Assembly (NCBI RefSeq): GCF_011058165.1
Contig: NZ_JAALEG010000011.1
Span: 43,612-107,611 of the forward strand
Direction of reading: 5' to 3'
Length of the DNA stretch: 64,000 bases
Source of the DNA: Rhodococcus aetherivorans
GTDB taxonomy: Bacteria > Actinomycetota > Actinomycetes > Mycobacteriales > Mycobacteriaceae
A program made the position numbers and the translations under genes. Every line of letters begins with the position of its first letter. The first letter of the stretch is position 1. Below, in pieces: positions 41,592-49,993 of this stretch. Under the pieces are notes generated by a model. It was not told where the DNA came from and searched no databases. It saw nothing but the letters and a program-made list of their open reading frames with translations.

Positions 41592-42575
41592 GTGAGACCC
41601 ACCACCGAGGACATCGAGCGGATGACCTCCACCCTGTTCCTGTCCGAGGACGCCCGGCCCCGTTCCCGGCGCGCGACGTTCTGGACCCTGCTCGTGCTGG
41701 CCGCGGTCATCGCCTCGGCGGGCGTCGTCGCGGACTCGACCGCCACCGTCATCGGCGCCATGATCGTGGCGCCGCTGATGACGCCGATCGTCGGGACCGC
41801 GCTGGCCGTCGTCCTCAACGACCACCGCAACCTGATCGCCTCCGCGCTGCTCGTCGTGGCAGGATCGGCCGCGGTGGTCGCGACCGGATTCGCGGTGGGC
41901 CTGCTCGATCCGCTGGACGTGCTCGCGCAGAACAACAGCCAGGTGGCGGGACGGGTCGCGCCGCGGATGATCGACCTCGTCGCCGCCTTGGCCACCGGTG
42001 CGGTCGGGGCCTTCGCGCTGGTGCGCCGCGATGTGTCCGACACCCTGCCCGGGGTGGCGATCGCGATCTCGCTCGTGCCGCCGCTCGCGGTGGTCGGCCT
42101 GACCCTCGAGTCCGGCGCGCCGCGGCAGGCCGGTGGGGCCCTGTTGCTGTTCGCCACCAACGTCGCCGCCATCGTCGCCACCGGCACCCTGGTCTTTCTG
42201 CTGGCGGGGGTGCGCGGGGCGGCGCACCGCGCCGGCCGTACGGTCGGGGACCTGCGCGGCCTCAGCGTGCTCACGGTCGTCGCCGCGGTCGTGCTCGTCG
42301 CGGTCCCCCTGGGGGTGTCCAGCACGCGAGTGATCCGGCAGGAGACGCTGAAGGCCGACGTCGCCCCCGTCGCGGAGCAGTGGGCGCAGGAGCAGGGCTG
42401 GGTGATCACCGACATCGGATTCCGCGAGTCCGTGCTGTGGATCGAGGCGCTCGGGCCGCCGCCCGAGGCGGATCCGGCGACCCTGCGCGACGCCCTGAAC
42501 GAGGCCGGGCTGCGCGACGTCGACGTGGAGGTCACCCTCGTGATCGGCGGAACGCGGCGCCTGCCCGGCGGGTAG
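41592..42575 (+). CDS. DUF389 family membrane protein
   Basis: The 327-residue protein has about seven TM helices. The DUF389 core is AAVIASAGVVADSTATVIGAMIVAPLMTPIVGTALAVV, with the D-S-x-A-x-V-I-G-A-M-I-V-A-P-L-M motif, and GVAIAISLVPPLAVVGL. A soluble C-terminal domain of about 90 residues (RQETLKADVAPVAEQW...) is normal for the TIGR00341-type subgroup. AGGAGG stands five bases before the GTG. The family has no settled function; transport or signalling is suggested for relatives. Confidence 0.85.
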   Translation: MRPTTEDIERMTSTLFLSEDARPRSRRATFWTLLVLAAVIASAGVVADSTATVIGAMIVAPLMTPIVGTALAVVLNDHRNLIASALLVVAGSAAVVATGFAVGLLDPLDVLAQNNSQVAGRVAPRMIDLVAALATGAVGAFALVRRDVSDTLPGVAIAISLVPPLAVVGLTLESGAPRQAGGALLLFATNVAAIVATGTLVFLLAGVRGAAHRAGRTVGDLRGLSVLTVVAAVVLVAVPLGVSSTRVIRQETLKADVAPVAEQWAQEQGWVITDIGFRESVLWIEALGPPPEADPATLRDALNEAGLRDVDVEVTLVIGGTRRLPGG

Positions 42576-42584
42576 GGGCGGCGC

Positions 42585-43415
42585 TCAGCACACGACCGGC
42601 CGCGCCCCGGCCGGGTCCAGCGCGGCCAGCACCAGCTGCTCGGCGACCGGATCGTAGGGGATCGAGACGTGGTCGGCGGTGTTCGCGGGGCACACGTCCT
42701 GCAGCAGGATGTTCTGCGCGCCGGGCCCGGTGAGGAACGACGCCGTGTAGGGGATGATCACCTGGTCGTATCTGGTGGCGACGACCGTGTAGGAGACGCC
42801 CTCGACGGTGTCGCTGCCGGCGTTGAGCTCGGCGAGCACGGCATCCTGCGCGACCGACGGCGGCCCGAGCGAAGGGTAGTTCGCCGGCGCCAGCCCGACG
42901 ATGCGGCTGGTCTTGTCCGCCCCGCCGAGGAACCGCACGTACCACCGGGGGACGGCGCCGCCCTTGGAGTGACCGACGATGCTCACTCGCTCGGCGCCGG
43001 TTTCGGCCAGGACGGTGTCGACGAACGCCGCCAGTTCGCCGGCGGCGTCCGGGATCGGCTCGCGCGCCTTGAACGGCTCGCCCGGCGGTGCGCCGTAGTC
43101 GAGTGCGAACACGCAGTACCCCTCGGCCTTCAGCGCCGGTGCCAATCCGGCCCAGTTGGCGTAGGAGTTCTCGAGGAAGCCGTGGACGAGCACCACCGGT
43201 TCGGGGTGCGCCGGTGTGGGCACGCAGTCGACATCGTTCGTCCCGGCCGGGACGACGCCGGGATGCGCCAGCGAGTAGGCGAGCGCGGCGCCGAAGGTGC
43301 CCTGCGGCGGGCCGGTCGTTGCCTCTGCGGCACGCTGTTCGGCGCCCGCCGTGGGTGCGGCGGTCGCGATGCTGCACGCCGCGATCAGCCCTACGAGGGC
43401 GAGCCTGCCGACCAT
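42585..43415 (-). CDS. Secreted alpha/beta-hydrolase lipase
   Basis: The 276-residue protein starts with a Sec signal (LALVGLIAACSIATAAPTAGA, cleavage after A-G-A). It has the lipase-class-2 fold: PEPVVLVHGFLENSYANWAGLAPAL, VSIVGHSKGGAVPRWYVRFLGG (G-H-S-K-G nucleophile elbow) and DHVSIPYDP near the C-terminus with the catalytic His. A second ATG three codons earlier (43422-43424) is possible; the GAGG spacing favours 43415. Triacylglycerol or ester hydrolysis outside the cell is the expected role. It converges with DUF389, nine bases apart. Confidence 0.88.
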   Translation of the reverse strand: MVGRLALVGLIAACSIATAAPTAGAEQRAAEATTGPPQGTFGAALAYSLAHPGVVPAGTNDVDCVPTPAHPEPVVLVHGFLENSYANWAGLAPALKAEGYCVFALDYGAPPGEPFKAREPIPDAAGELAAFVDTVLAETGAERVSIVGHSKGGAVPRWYVRFLGGADKTSRIVGLAPANYPSLGPPSVAQDAVLAELNAGSDTVEGVSYTVVATRYDQVIIPYTASFLTGPGAQNILLQDVCPANTADHVSIPYDPVAEQLVLAALDPAGARPVVC

Positions 43416-43471
43416 GTCGCCCATCCTCGCGTCCGGCGGGTGTCCGGGGGCGCGAAATGCGCGAAAGGGCG

Positions 43472-44152
43472 TCATCCCGCGGGCGTGGGCCGGATCTTCT
43501 GCTGCGTGACGCGCCACAGTCGCCGCGGCAGGCCGCCTTCCTCGAAGGCTTCCACCTGCGGTTCGGTGAATCCCTGCGCCAGACGCTCGACGAGTGCCCG
43601 ATCGAAGAAGTGGACGACGAACCCGCCGTGCTCGGTCAGGTTGTCGCCACGGTCCGTCCCGGTGGCGAAGTGGGCGTCGCCGGTGTGCCGCACGGTGTAG
43701 ACGTGCCAGCCGCCCGGGCGCAGCACCCGATGCACTTCGGTGCCGAGCGCGTCGATCTCCTCGGTGGTGAGGGCCATGTTGAAGAGCATGTGGCTGTAGA
43801 CGGCGTCGACGGACGCGTCGGCGACGGGCAGGGGTTCACGCACGTCGTGCACGCGGGTCGTGAGCCGGTCGGCCACGCCGGCCTCGGCCGCGCCGCGCCG
43901 GAGTTCGCCGAGGCCCTCGGGCGCGTAGTCGAGCGCGGTCACCGACAACCCGGCCCGGAGGAAGGCCAGCGTGTCCCGGCCCTGGCCGGCGCCGAGTTCG
44001 AGGACCTCACGCACCTGCTCGCGGTCGAACAGCTCGAGGGCGCGCCGGGCTGGCTCGCTCGGTGCGGGCCCGTACATCGTCGGGTTGTCGCGATAGGTGC
44101 GCTGCCAGTGTCCGCGCTGGGCGTCCAGGGCGCCGCGGTCGACATGTTCCAT
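43472..44152 (-). CDS. Class I SAM-dependent methyltransferase
   Basis: The 226-residue enzyme has VLELGAGQGRDTLAFLRAG (motif I, SAM-binding), LDYAPEG, DASVDAVYSHMLFNMAL (motif IV) and VLRPGGWHVYTVRH (post-motif). N-terminal WQRTYRDNPTMYGPAPSEPA is a form found in small-molecule methyltransferases. ATG at 44150-44152 has AGGAAGG six bases before it. Substrate unknown. Confidence 0.85.
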   Translation of the reverse strand: MEHVDRGALDAQRGHWQRTYRDNPTMYGPAPSEPARRALELFDREQVREVLELGAGQGRDTLAFLRAGLSVTALDYAPEGLGELRRGAAEAGVADRLTTRVHDVREPLPVADASVDAVYSHMLFNMALTTEEIDALGTEVHRVLRPGGWHVYTVRHTGDAHFATGTDRGDNLTEHGGFVVHFFDRALVERLAQGFTEPQVEAFEEGGLPRRLWRVTQQKIRPTPAG

Positions 44153-44410
44153 GCCGTGCCTTCCTCGTGACTTCCGGCCGTGGACGGCCGGCCCTGTGCG
44201 GTCGGGCGCGCCGGCGTCGATGCCGATCGACACATGGTGCCTCGGCTGCCTCCGAGGGCGGGCCCGAATCGTGGACCCGGCAGACGGTCCCGCTCGCGTC
44301 CCGCTCCGTAGCGAGCACCCGGCGACGCTCGATCGAATGGTCTGCGGGCCGTTGAGGTGGGGTCGATGTGCAGCGTAAAGTGAGTACGATCGTTGTCAGA
44401 TGGAGGGTGT

Positions 44411-45241
44411 ATGCGGACGATCCGTACCGTCGGTGATCTTGTCTCGCCTCTGGGGGGATCGATCAACGCGGCGAATGTCATCATGCAACTGGCCGTGCCC
44501 GGAGTGGGGCAGGGAGTGATCGAGAGCGCGGTGCACTCCGGCCGGGCGGATCTGCATCCCGTCAAGCGCGCCCGCACCACCACGACGTACCTCGCGGTGG
44601 CGGTATTCGGCAACGAGGACGATCGCGCCTACGTGCGGGAAGCGGTACGGCGAATCCACGCCCGGGTCGTGTCCGGGCCGGATTCGGTGACCCCCTACAG
44701 CGCCAACTCTCCCAAGCTGCAGTTGTGGGTGGCGGTGTGCCTGCTGAAGTACTTCGTCGACCAGTACGAATACCTGCACGGTCCGTTGACCGACGCCGAG
44801 TACGAGCGGGTGCTTCGCGACGGGGCCACGTTGGGCACCACCTTGAACGTGCGGCCCGGGGCGTGGCCGGTCACGCGCGAGGAGTACGACAGCGTGTGGC
44901 GTGCGGGCCTGGACGAGGTGTCGATGACGGACGAAGTCCGTACCTATCTCGCCGCCCTGGCGGACCTCCGTTTCCTCGAGGTCCGGCTGGGCCGGGCCGG
45001 CTACGCGATACACCGAGCGCTCGGCCGCCCGTTCCGGCTCGTCACACGAGGAGCGTTACCGCCGGAATTCCGCGCGGTCATGGAATTCGAGTGGTCGTCG
45101 GACGACCAGCGCGCCTTCGCCCGGTACCTGCGCCTGCTGCGCGCCGTGCACCGGCTGACGCCGGGACTGTGGAGCATTCCGTGGAAGGCGTATCTGGTCG
45201 ACCTGCGCCTGCGGCGCCGCTTGGGCCTGCCCGTCTTCTGA
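44411..45241 (+). CDS. Oxygenase MpaB-family protein (DUF2236)
   Basis: The 276-residue protein matches DUF2236/ER-bound oxygenase MpaB. It shows LVSPLGGSINAANVIMQLAVPGVGQGVIESAV, HPVKRARTTTTYLAVAVFGNEDDRAYVREAVRRIHARVVS and KLQLWVAVCLLKYFVDQYEYLHGPLTDAEYER. Histidines in the H-x-x-V and A-R-V regions are the haem or metal ligands in relatives such as latex-clearing proteins. ATG at 44411 has GGAGG four bases ahead. The family includes oxygenases and uncharacterised proteins; the reaction is open. Divergent from the methyltransferase. Confidence 0.82.
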   Translation: MRTIRTVGDLVSPLGGSINAANVIMQLAVPGVGQGVIESAVHSGRADLHPVKRARTTTTYLAVAVFGNEDDRAYVREAVRRIHARVVSGPDSVTPYSANSPKLQLWVAVCLLKYFVDQYEYLHGPLTDAEYERVLRDGATLGTTLNVRPGAWPVTREEYDSVWRAGLDEVSMTDEVRTYLAALADLRFLEVRLGRAGYAIHRALGRPFRLVTRGALPPEFRAVMEFEWSSDDQRAFARYLRLLRAVHRLTPGLWSIPWKAYLVDLRLRRRLGLPVF

Positions 45242-45299
45242 CATGCCGCCGCGCCGGTGTCCGGGTGGCCGGAATATCGCCCGCACCGCACCGGTTCGT

Positions 45300-45319
45300 A
45301 TAGTTGAGTAATCAACTAT
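45300..45319. promoter_or_regulatory. AT-rich palindrome, candidate MarR operator
   Basis: ATAGTTGA and TCAACTAT form a perfect 8-bp dyad around GTAA, 15 bases before the ATG of the luciferase-like gene. A TAGTTGA-N-TCAACTA dyad is a typical MarR-family site. The dyad at 48061-48081 in front of the MarR gene shares its outer ATAGT...ACTAT. Confidence 0.6.
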
Positions 45320-45334
45320 TGACGGAGGCTCATC

Positions 45335-46480
45335 GTGCAGTTCGGCATCTTCACCATCGGCGACGTGACCCGCGACCCCACCACGGGCCGCGTACCCACC
45401 GAGCACGAACGCATCGTCGCGATGACGGAGATCGCGCTGAAGGCCGAGGAGGTCGGGCTCGACGTCTTCGCGAGCGGCGAGCACCACAATCCGCCCTTCG
45501 TCCCGTCGTCGCCCACCACCATGCTCGGCTGGATCGCCGCCAGGACCGAGAAACTGATCCTTTCCACGGCCACGACGCTGATCACGACGAACGATCCGCT
45601 GAAGATCGCCGAGGACTTCGCGATGCTGCAGCACCTCTCGGGCGGCCGCGTCGACCTCATGATGGGCCGCGGCAACACCGGCCCGGTCTACCCGTGGTTC
45701 GGCAAGGACATCCGCCAGGGCATCCCGCTCGCGATCGAGAACTACCACCTGCTGCGCCGCCTGTGGCGGGAGAAGGCCCTCGATTGGGAAGGCAAGTTCC
45801 GCACCCCGCTGCGCGGCTACACCTCGACCCCCTGGCCGCTCGACGACACCCCGCCGTTCGTGTGGCACGGCTCGATCCGCTCGCCGGAGATCGCCGAGCA
45901 GGCCGCGTTCTACGGCGACGGCTTCTTCCACAACAACATCTTCTGGAACCGGGAACACATCCAGCAGATGATCAGCCTCTACCGCACCCGGTTCGAGCAG
46001 TACGGCCACGGCGCCGCCGACCAGGCGATCGTCGGCCTCGGCGGCCAGGTGTTCATGGCGGAGACCGAGGAGAAGGCCAAGCGCGTCTTCCGGCCGTACT
46101 TCGACAACGCCCCCGTCTACGGTCACGGACCGTCGCTCGAGGACTTCTCCGCGACGACCCCGCTGACCGTCGGCACCCCCGAGCAGGTGATCGAGCGCAC
46201 CCTGGGCTTCGCCGACTACGCGGGCGACTACCAGCGGCAGCTGTTCCTCATGGACCACGCCGGTCTGCCCCTCGACGTGGTGCTCGAGCAGATCGAGATC
46301 CTCGGCCGCGAGGTCGTGCCCGTGCTGCGCACCGAGTTCGAACGACGCCGCCCGGCGCACGTGCCGTCGGAGCCCCCGACGCACGCCTCGCTCGTCGCCG
46401 CGGGTCCGGATTCCCCGCACCGCCTCGTGGTTCCCGCAAAGGTGGATCTGTCCGCCGCCGAGGAGGCCGACGCCCGATGA
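45335..46480 (+). CDS. CE1758-family luciferase-like FMN monooxygenase
   Basis: The 381-residue protein has MQFGIFTIGDVTRDPTTG, LDVFASGEHHNPPFVPSSPTTMLGWIAART and GRVDLMMGRGNTGPVYPWFGKDIRQGI. These are typical of the CE1758 subfamily of LLM oxidoreductases. The ATG at 45335-45337 has GGAGG eight bases ahead. The FMN reductase follows with an ATGA overlap, so it is a self-contained two-component oxygenase, in contrast to the monooxygenases at 2144-4632 and 11548-14147. The substrate is not known. The palindrome at 45300-45319 suggests MarR repression. Confidence 0.9.
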   Translation: MQFGIFTIGDVTRDPTTGRVPTEHERIVAMTEIALKAEEVGLDVFASGEHHNPPFVPSSPTTMLGWIAARTEKLILSTATTLITTNDPLKIAEDFAMLQHLSGGRVDLMMGRGNTGPVYPWFGKDIRQGIPLAIENYHLLRRLWREKALDWEGKFRTPLRGYTSTPWPLDDTPPFVWHGSIRSPEIAEQAAFYGDGFFHNNIFWNREHIQQMISLYRTRFEQYGHGAADQAIVGLGGQVFMAETEEKAKRVFRPYFDNAPVYGHGPSLEDFSATTPLTVGTPEQVIERTLGFADYAGDYQRQLFLMDHAGLPLDVVLEQIEILGREVVPVLRTEFERRRPAHVPSEPPTHASLVAAGPDSPHRLVVPAKVDLSAAEEADAR

Positions 46481-47142
46481 GCCGCCGCATCGTCGTCGTC
46501 ACCGCCGGGCTCTCGCAACCGTCGTCGACGCGTCTGCTGGCGGACCGGATCGCCGCCGCCGTCACCGCGGCGGTCGGCGCGCGGGGTGAGTCCGCGGATG
46601 TCGAGGTGATCGAACTCCGCGATCTCGCAACCGATCTCGCGATCACGGTCGCCACCGGCGGCCTGCCGGCCCCGGCCGTCGCGCGGGCGCGTGAGCAGGT
46701 GTCGCACGCCGACGGTCTGATCGCCGTCACTCCGGTGTTCACCGCGAGTTACAGCGGCCTGTTCAAGATGTTCTTCGACGTGCTCGACACCGACGCGCTG
46801 AACGGCATGCCCGCGATCGTCGCCGCGACCGCGGGCTCGGCCCGGCACTCGATGGTGCTCGACTTCGCGATGCGTCCACTGCTGACGTTCCTGCGCGCGG
46901 TGGTCGTCCCCACGGGCGTGTTCGCCGCGACCGAGGACTTCGGCGACGGGGAGGCCGGCGCCGCCCTCGGCAGCCGGATCCGGCGGGCGGCCGAGGAACT
47001 CGCAGCGCTCGTCGTCGGTGAACGGACCGGTGTGGACGGCTTCACGCCCGCGTCCTCCCCGGCGCGGCCGCGCTCGTCGGGGAACTCGCTGCGCGCCCCC
47101 GGCACGCCGTTCCAGGATCTGCTGCGCGCCCACATGGGTTGA
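46477..47142 (+). CDS. CE1759-family NAD(P)H-dependent FMN reductase
   Basis: The 221-residue flavoprotein has the NADPH-dependent FMN reductase fold: VVVTAGLSQPSSTRLLADRIA at the phosphate loop and ADGLIAVTPVFTASYSGLFKMFFDVLDTDALNGMPAIVAATAGSARHSMVLDFAMRPLL. It overlaps the monooxygenase by four bases, so equimolar production and direct FMNH2 supply are likely. A C-terminal extension of about 30 residues (TPASSPARPRSS...) has low complexity. It is the only clear flavin reductase in the window and could also supply the other monooxygenases; that is inference. Confidence 0.88.
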   Translation: MSRRIVVVTAGLSQPSSTRLLADRIAAAVTAAVGARGESADVEVIELRDLATDLAITVATGGLPAPAVARAREQVSHADGLIAVTPVFTASYSGLFKMFFDVLDTDALNGMPAIVAATAGSARHSMVLDFAMRPLLTFLRAVVVPTGVFAATEDFGDGEAGAALGSRIRRAAEELAALVVGERTGVDGFTPASSPARPRSSGNSLRAPGTPFQDLLRAHMG

Positions 47143-47207
47143 GAACTCGTCATACCGCGGTGTGGCGCGGAGCGGACCGGGCGGGCCGTGCCGCATCCGA
47201 AACCTGA

Positions 47208-47855
47208 TCACCCGGCCGGCAACCGCGCGCGCAACTCGTCCGCGCCCGGCCCGGACACCAGGGGCAGCGCCACGCGGCGGCCGGTGAGCAGCAACAGGAT
47301 CGCGGAGATCGGCCCCCGGATCTCCGGCCCCTCCCCGGCCGACCATTCGACGTCCGTGGCGGTGAGCCGGTAGCCGCGCAGCGGAAGGGAGCGGAAGACC
47401 CGGGCCTTGCCCCTGCCGCCGAAGGACCACACGCGGGTGGCCGCCGCGGCCGCCGCGGTCACCGGCATCTCGAGGTCGCGGTGCAGCGGGATCGCGATGT
47501 CCTGGCCGTGCACGAGGATGTCGCTCAGGGGCTCGAGGCTGGTCAGCCCCACGTTGCGGCGGCGGGAACCGATCGTCGCGCGCAGGTCCGCGATCAACCG
47601 GTCGGTCGGCAGGGTCGCCCGTCGGCGGGCGGCGGCGCAGATCATCGAGTTCAGCGGGCCGGGATGACGCAGAACCATCCGGACGCAGTCCCCGACGGTC
47701 AGCTGCTGCAGGGTCAGGTGGGCCGCGACGTCGCGTACCGTCCAGCCGTCGCACAGCGACGGCTGTGCCCATTCGTCGTCGGACAGCTGCCCGAGCAGGT
47801 CGGCCGTGCGTCGTCGCTCGCTGTCGATCGCGGCCCACACCTCGTCGTCGTTCAT
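47208..47855 (-). CDS. Maleylpyruvate-isomerase-family mycothiol-dependent enzyme
   Basis: The 215-residue protein has the DinB/MDMPI N-domain (ERRRTADLLGQLSDDEWAQPSLCDGWTVRDVAAHLTLQQ), with a His of the metal triad in VAAHL and another in LVHGQDIAIPL. The C-terminal part contains GWSAGEGPEI-like VEWSAGEGPEIRGPISAILLLLTGR, a usual ending. These enzymes use mycothiol as cofactor in isomerisation or detoxification, and mycothiol is actinobacterial. ATG at 47853-47855 has GGAAGG seven bases ahead. It is divergent from the MarR gene, with 240 bases between, holding the candidate operator at 48061-48081. Confidence 0.85.
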   Translation of the reverse strand: MNDDEVWAAIDSERRRTADLLGQLSDDEWAQPSLCDGWTVRDVAAHLTLQQLTVGDCVRMVLRHPGPLNSMICAAARRRATLPTDRLIADLRATIGSRRRNVGLTSLEPLSDILVHGQDIAIPLHRDLEMPVTAAAAAATRVWSFGGRGKARVFRSLPLRGYRLTATDVEWSAGEGPEIRGPISAILLLLTGRRVALPLVSGPGADELRARLPAG

Positions 47856-48060
47856 CGCCGGAGCCTTCCGTCTCAGCGGAACACCGGTGCCCGGGTCCTG
47901 GTGCGTTCGAGCTCGAAGACGTCCGCGAAGCCGGACAGCACTCGCGCCCTCGAAGACGCGCACGGCGTCGTGGCCGCGGGGAATCGAGTCCCCGGCGATC
48001 GGTTCGCCGGTCATATCGCACCTCCCGGACGGGCACAATCAGTACGATGTTGGTACCAAT

Positions 48061-48081
48061 ATAGTTCGATGATCGGACTAT
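48061..48081. promoter_or_regulatory. Palindrome in front of the MarR gene, candidate autoregulatory site
   Basis: ATAGTTCGA and TCGGACTAT are inverted with one mismatch around TGA, 13 bases before the ATG at 48094. A separate perfect 10-bp palindrome TTGGTACCAA lies at 48050-48059. The outer ATAGT/ACTAT agrees with the site at 45300-45319. Confidence 0.5.
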
Positions 48082-48093
48082 CGGCAAGGGAGG

Positions 48094-48543
48094 ATGATGG
48101 CCGAGGACCTCAGTGCCGCCGTGCTGATGTTCATCGCCCAGCGCTCGGCGGAGAACCGCATTCTCGCGGCGCTGCGGCGCGCCGGCTACGACGACATCAC
48201 GCTCGCCCAGGCGCGGGTGGCCGCCCGGATCGGACCCGGTGGGACCCGGCTGACAGTTCTCGCCGAACAGGCCCAGGTGGCCAAGCAGACAGCCAGCTTC
48301 CTCGTCGACCAGCTCGAGCGGGCCGGCTACGTCGAACGCACGGTCGACCCCACCGACGCCCGCGCGCGACTCGTGCGGATCGCTCCGCGCGGCGCCGAGG
48401 CCGGCCACGTCGCCCGGGCCGAGGAGGCGCGGATCGAGGCCGAGTGGACCGAGCATCTCGGCGCGCGCCGGATGAAGCAGCTGCGCGAGGCGCTCACCCT
48501 GCTCCGTGAGATCACCGATCCGTATCGGCCGTCGGGGGAGTAG
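48094..48543 (+). CDS. MarR-family transcriptional regulator
   Basis: The 149-residue protein has the winged-helix core LTVLAEQAQVAKQTASFLVDQLERAGYVERTVDPTDARARLVRIAPRG, the MarR HTH and wing. A C-terminal dimerisation helix follows. Two ATGs start it; AGGGAGG is directly in front of the first, so the second (48097) may be the better start. A shared dyad suggests that it represses itself and the LLM/FMN-reductase pair about 2.8 kb away (45335). A ligand is unknown. Confidence 0.88.
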   Translation: MMAEDLSAAVLMFIAQRSAENRILAALRRAGYDDITLAQARVAARIGPGGTRLTVLAEQAQVAKQTASFLVDQLERAGYVERTVDPTDARARLVRIAPRGAEAGHVARAEEARIEAEWTEHLGARRMKQLREALTLLREITDPYRPSGE

Positions 48544-48552
48544 TCGCCCGGT

Positions 48553-48570
48553 CACGTCCCACCGGACGTG
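48553..48570. terminator. Bidirectional hairpin between MarR and the BBE oxidase
   Basis: Seven-base perfect arms around a four-base loop lie in the 46-base gap between the two convergent stops (48543 and 48590). Short, GC-rich and without a T-tract. Confidence 0.5.
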
Positions 48571-48589
48571 GGGCGGTCATCCGTCGGTG

Positions 48590-49993
48590 TCACGCGCGCC
48601 GTACATCGGGAACGATGTTGGGGTTCCGATGAAAGACGTTGTGCGGATCGTACTTCGCCTTGATCTCGGCCAGTCGGGCATATTTGGTGGGGCCGTAGGC
48701 GGCGCGCACCCGGTCCTGTTCGAACTCGGCCATGGAGTTGACGTACGCGCCGATGCCGACCGAATACGGGCGCAGGGCCTCCCAGACGGACCGCACCCAC
48801 GCCCGCTCCGGTGGCAGCAGACCGGGATCGGGGCAGACGCCGACGATGAAGACGGCGAAGCGTGGCGTCCGTCCGCCGCCGAAAGCGGTGTCGTCCTCCC
48901 TCGTTTCGCAGTACGCCTCGTCCAGCCGGTAGAACAACAGGAGCGACAGGGGCGAGTTCTTCTGCGGCACGACATCGACGACTGTCGCGATCAGATCGTC
49001 GGAGAGATCTTCGACGTAGCAACCCTTGTCGTAGCAGTAGAAGCCCCACGCGTTGCCCTCGTCGAGCAGCTGCTGCACGTCGACGTAGGGCATCGGCGTG
49101 ACGAACTCGAACAGCGGTGGCAGAGCGCGCCGAATCCGCGCCAGCGCGTCCTCGTGCGTCTGCGGTGCTCCGAAACCGGTGACGAGGAAGGCATAGCCGG
49201 GCTGGAGGTGGTATTGCTCGGGCACGAACGGGGCGGGTGGGGCGTTCACGCCGGCGATCACGATGTTCAGCTCGCGGGGCAGCGTATCGATGACCTCCCG
49301 GGCGAGCCGCAACACCTCGGTGCCTTGATCCAGGCCCCAGAACAGGAGCCCGAACTGCACGACGGGGCCGGCCTCGTGCAGGCGGAACTCGAACTCCGTC
49401 ACCACCCCGAAGTTGCCGCCGCCGCCCCGGATCGCCCAGAACAGGTCCGGATTCTCGTCCTCGGCGGCACGCAGGATCCGGCCGTCGGCAGTGACGACCT
49501 CGGCCGACTCGAGGTTGTCGATGCTCAATCCGGCCTGCCGGGTGAGCCAGCCCATTCCTCCGCCCAGCGTCAGTCCCGCGACGCCCGTGTGACTGATCAG
49601 ACCGGCCGGGACGGCGAGCCCGTGGGCCTGCGTGGCGGCATCGAGGTCACGCAACAGGGCGCCCCCGCCGACCCGTACTCGCCTGCTCTCCGGGTCGACG
49701 ACGACGTGATCCATCGATCCGAGGTCGATCACCAGGCCGTCGTCGACGACCGAGGCGCCCGCGGTGCTGTGCGCACCCGCGCGCACGGCCATCTCCATTC
49801 CGTGCTCGGTCGCGTAGGCGATCGCCGCCTTCACGTCGGCGGTGCTCCGGCATTGTGCGATCGCGGCCGGGCGGCGGTCGATGTCGGCGTTCCACACCGT
49901 GCGCGCTTCGTCGTAGTCCGCGTCGCCGGGTCCGAGAACCGGGCCCTCCATCGCGGCCCGCAGCATGCCGAGGTCGCCGGTCGTACGAGTCAT
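48590..49993 (-). CDS. FAD-binding berberine-bridge-type oxidase
   Basis: The 467-residue protein has the PCMH FAD domain: RRPAAIAQCRSTADVKAAIAYATEHGMEMAVRAGAHSTAGASVVDDGLVIDL, then GVAGLTLGGGMGWLTRQAGLSIDNLESAEVVTADG and WAIRGGGGNFGVVTEFEF. A C-terminal BBE segment contains YGPTKYARLAEIKAKYDPHNVFHRNPNI. The H-S in GAHSTAG is the usual covalent FAD-histidine position, while the second Cys of bicovalent members is less clear. Members oxidise sugars, alkaloids or phenols. ATG at 49991-49993 overlaps the SRPBCC gene stop by ATGA, and a glycosidase is in the same operon, so a carbohydrate substrate is plausible. Confidence 0.85.
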   Translation of the reverse strand: MTRTTGDLGMLRAAMEGPVLGPGDADYDEARTVWNADIDRRPAAIAQCRSTADVKAAIAYATEHGMEMAVRAGAHSTAGASVVDDGLVIDLGSMDHVVVDPESRRVRVGGGALLRDLDAATQAHGLAVPAGLISHTGVAGLTLGGGMGWLTRQAGLSIDNLESAEVVTADGRILRAAEDENPDLFWAIRGGGGNFGVVTEFEFRLHEAGPVVQFGLLFWGLDQGTEVLRLAREVIDTLPRELNIVIAGVNAPPAPFVPEQYHLQPGYAFLVTGFGAPQTHEDALARIRRALPPLFEFVTPMPYVDVQQLLDEGNAWGFYCYDKGCYVEDLSDDLIATVVDVVPQKNSPLSLLLFYRLDEAYCETREDDTAFGGGRTPRFAVFIVGVCPDPGLLPPERAWVRSVWEALRPYSVGIGAYVNSMAEFEQDRVRAAYGPTKYARLAEIKAKYDPHNVFHRNPNIVPDVRRA

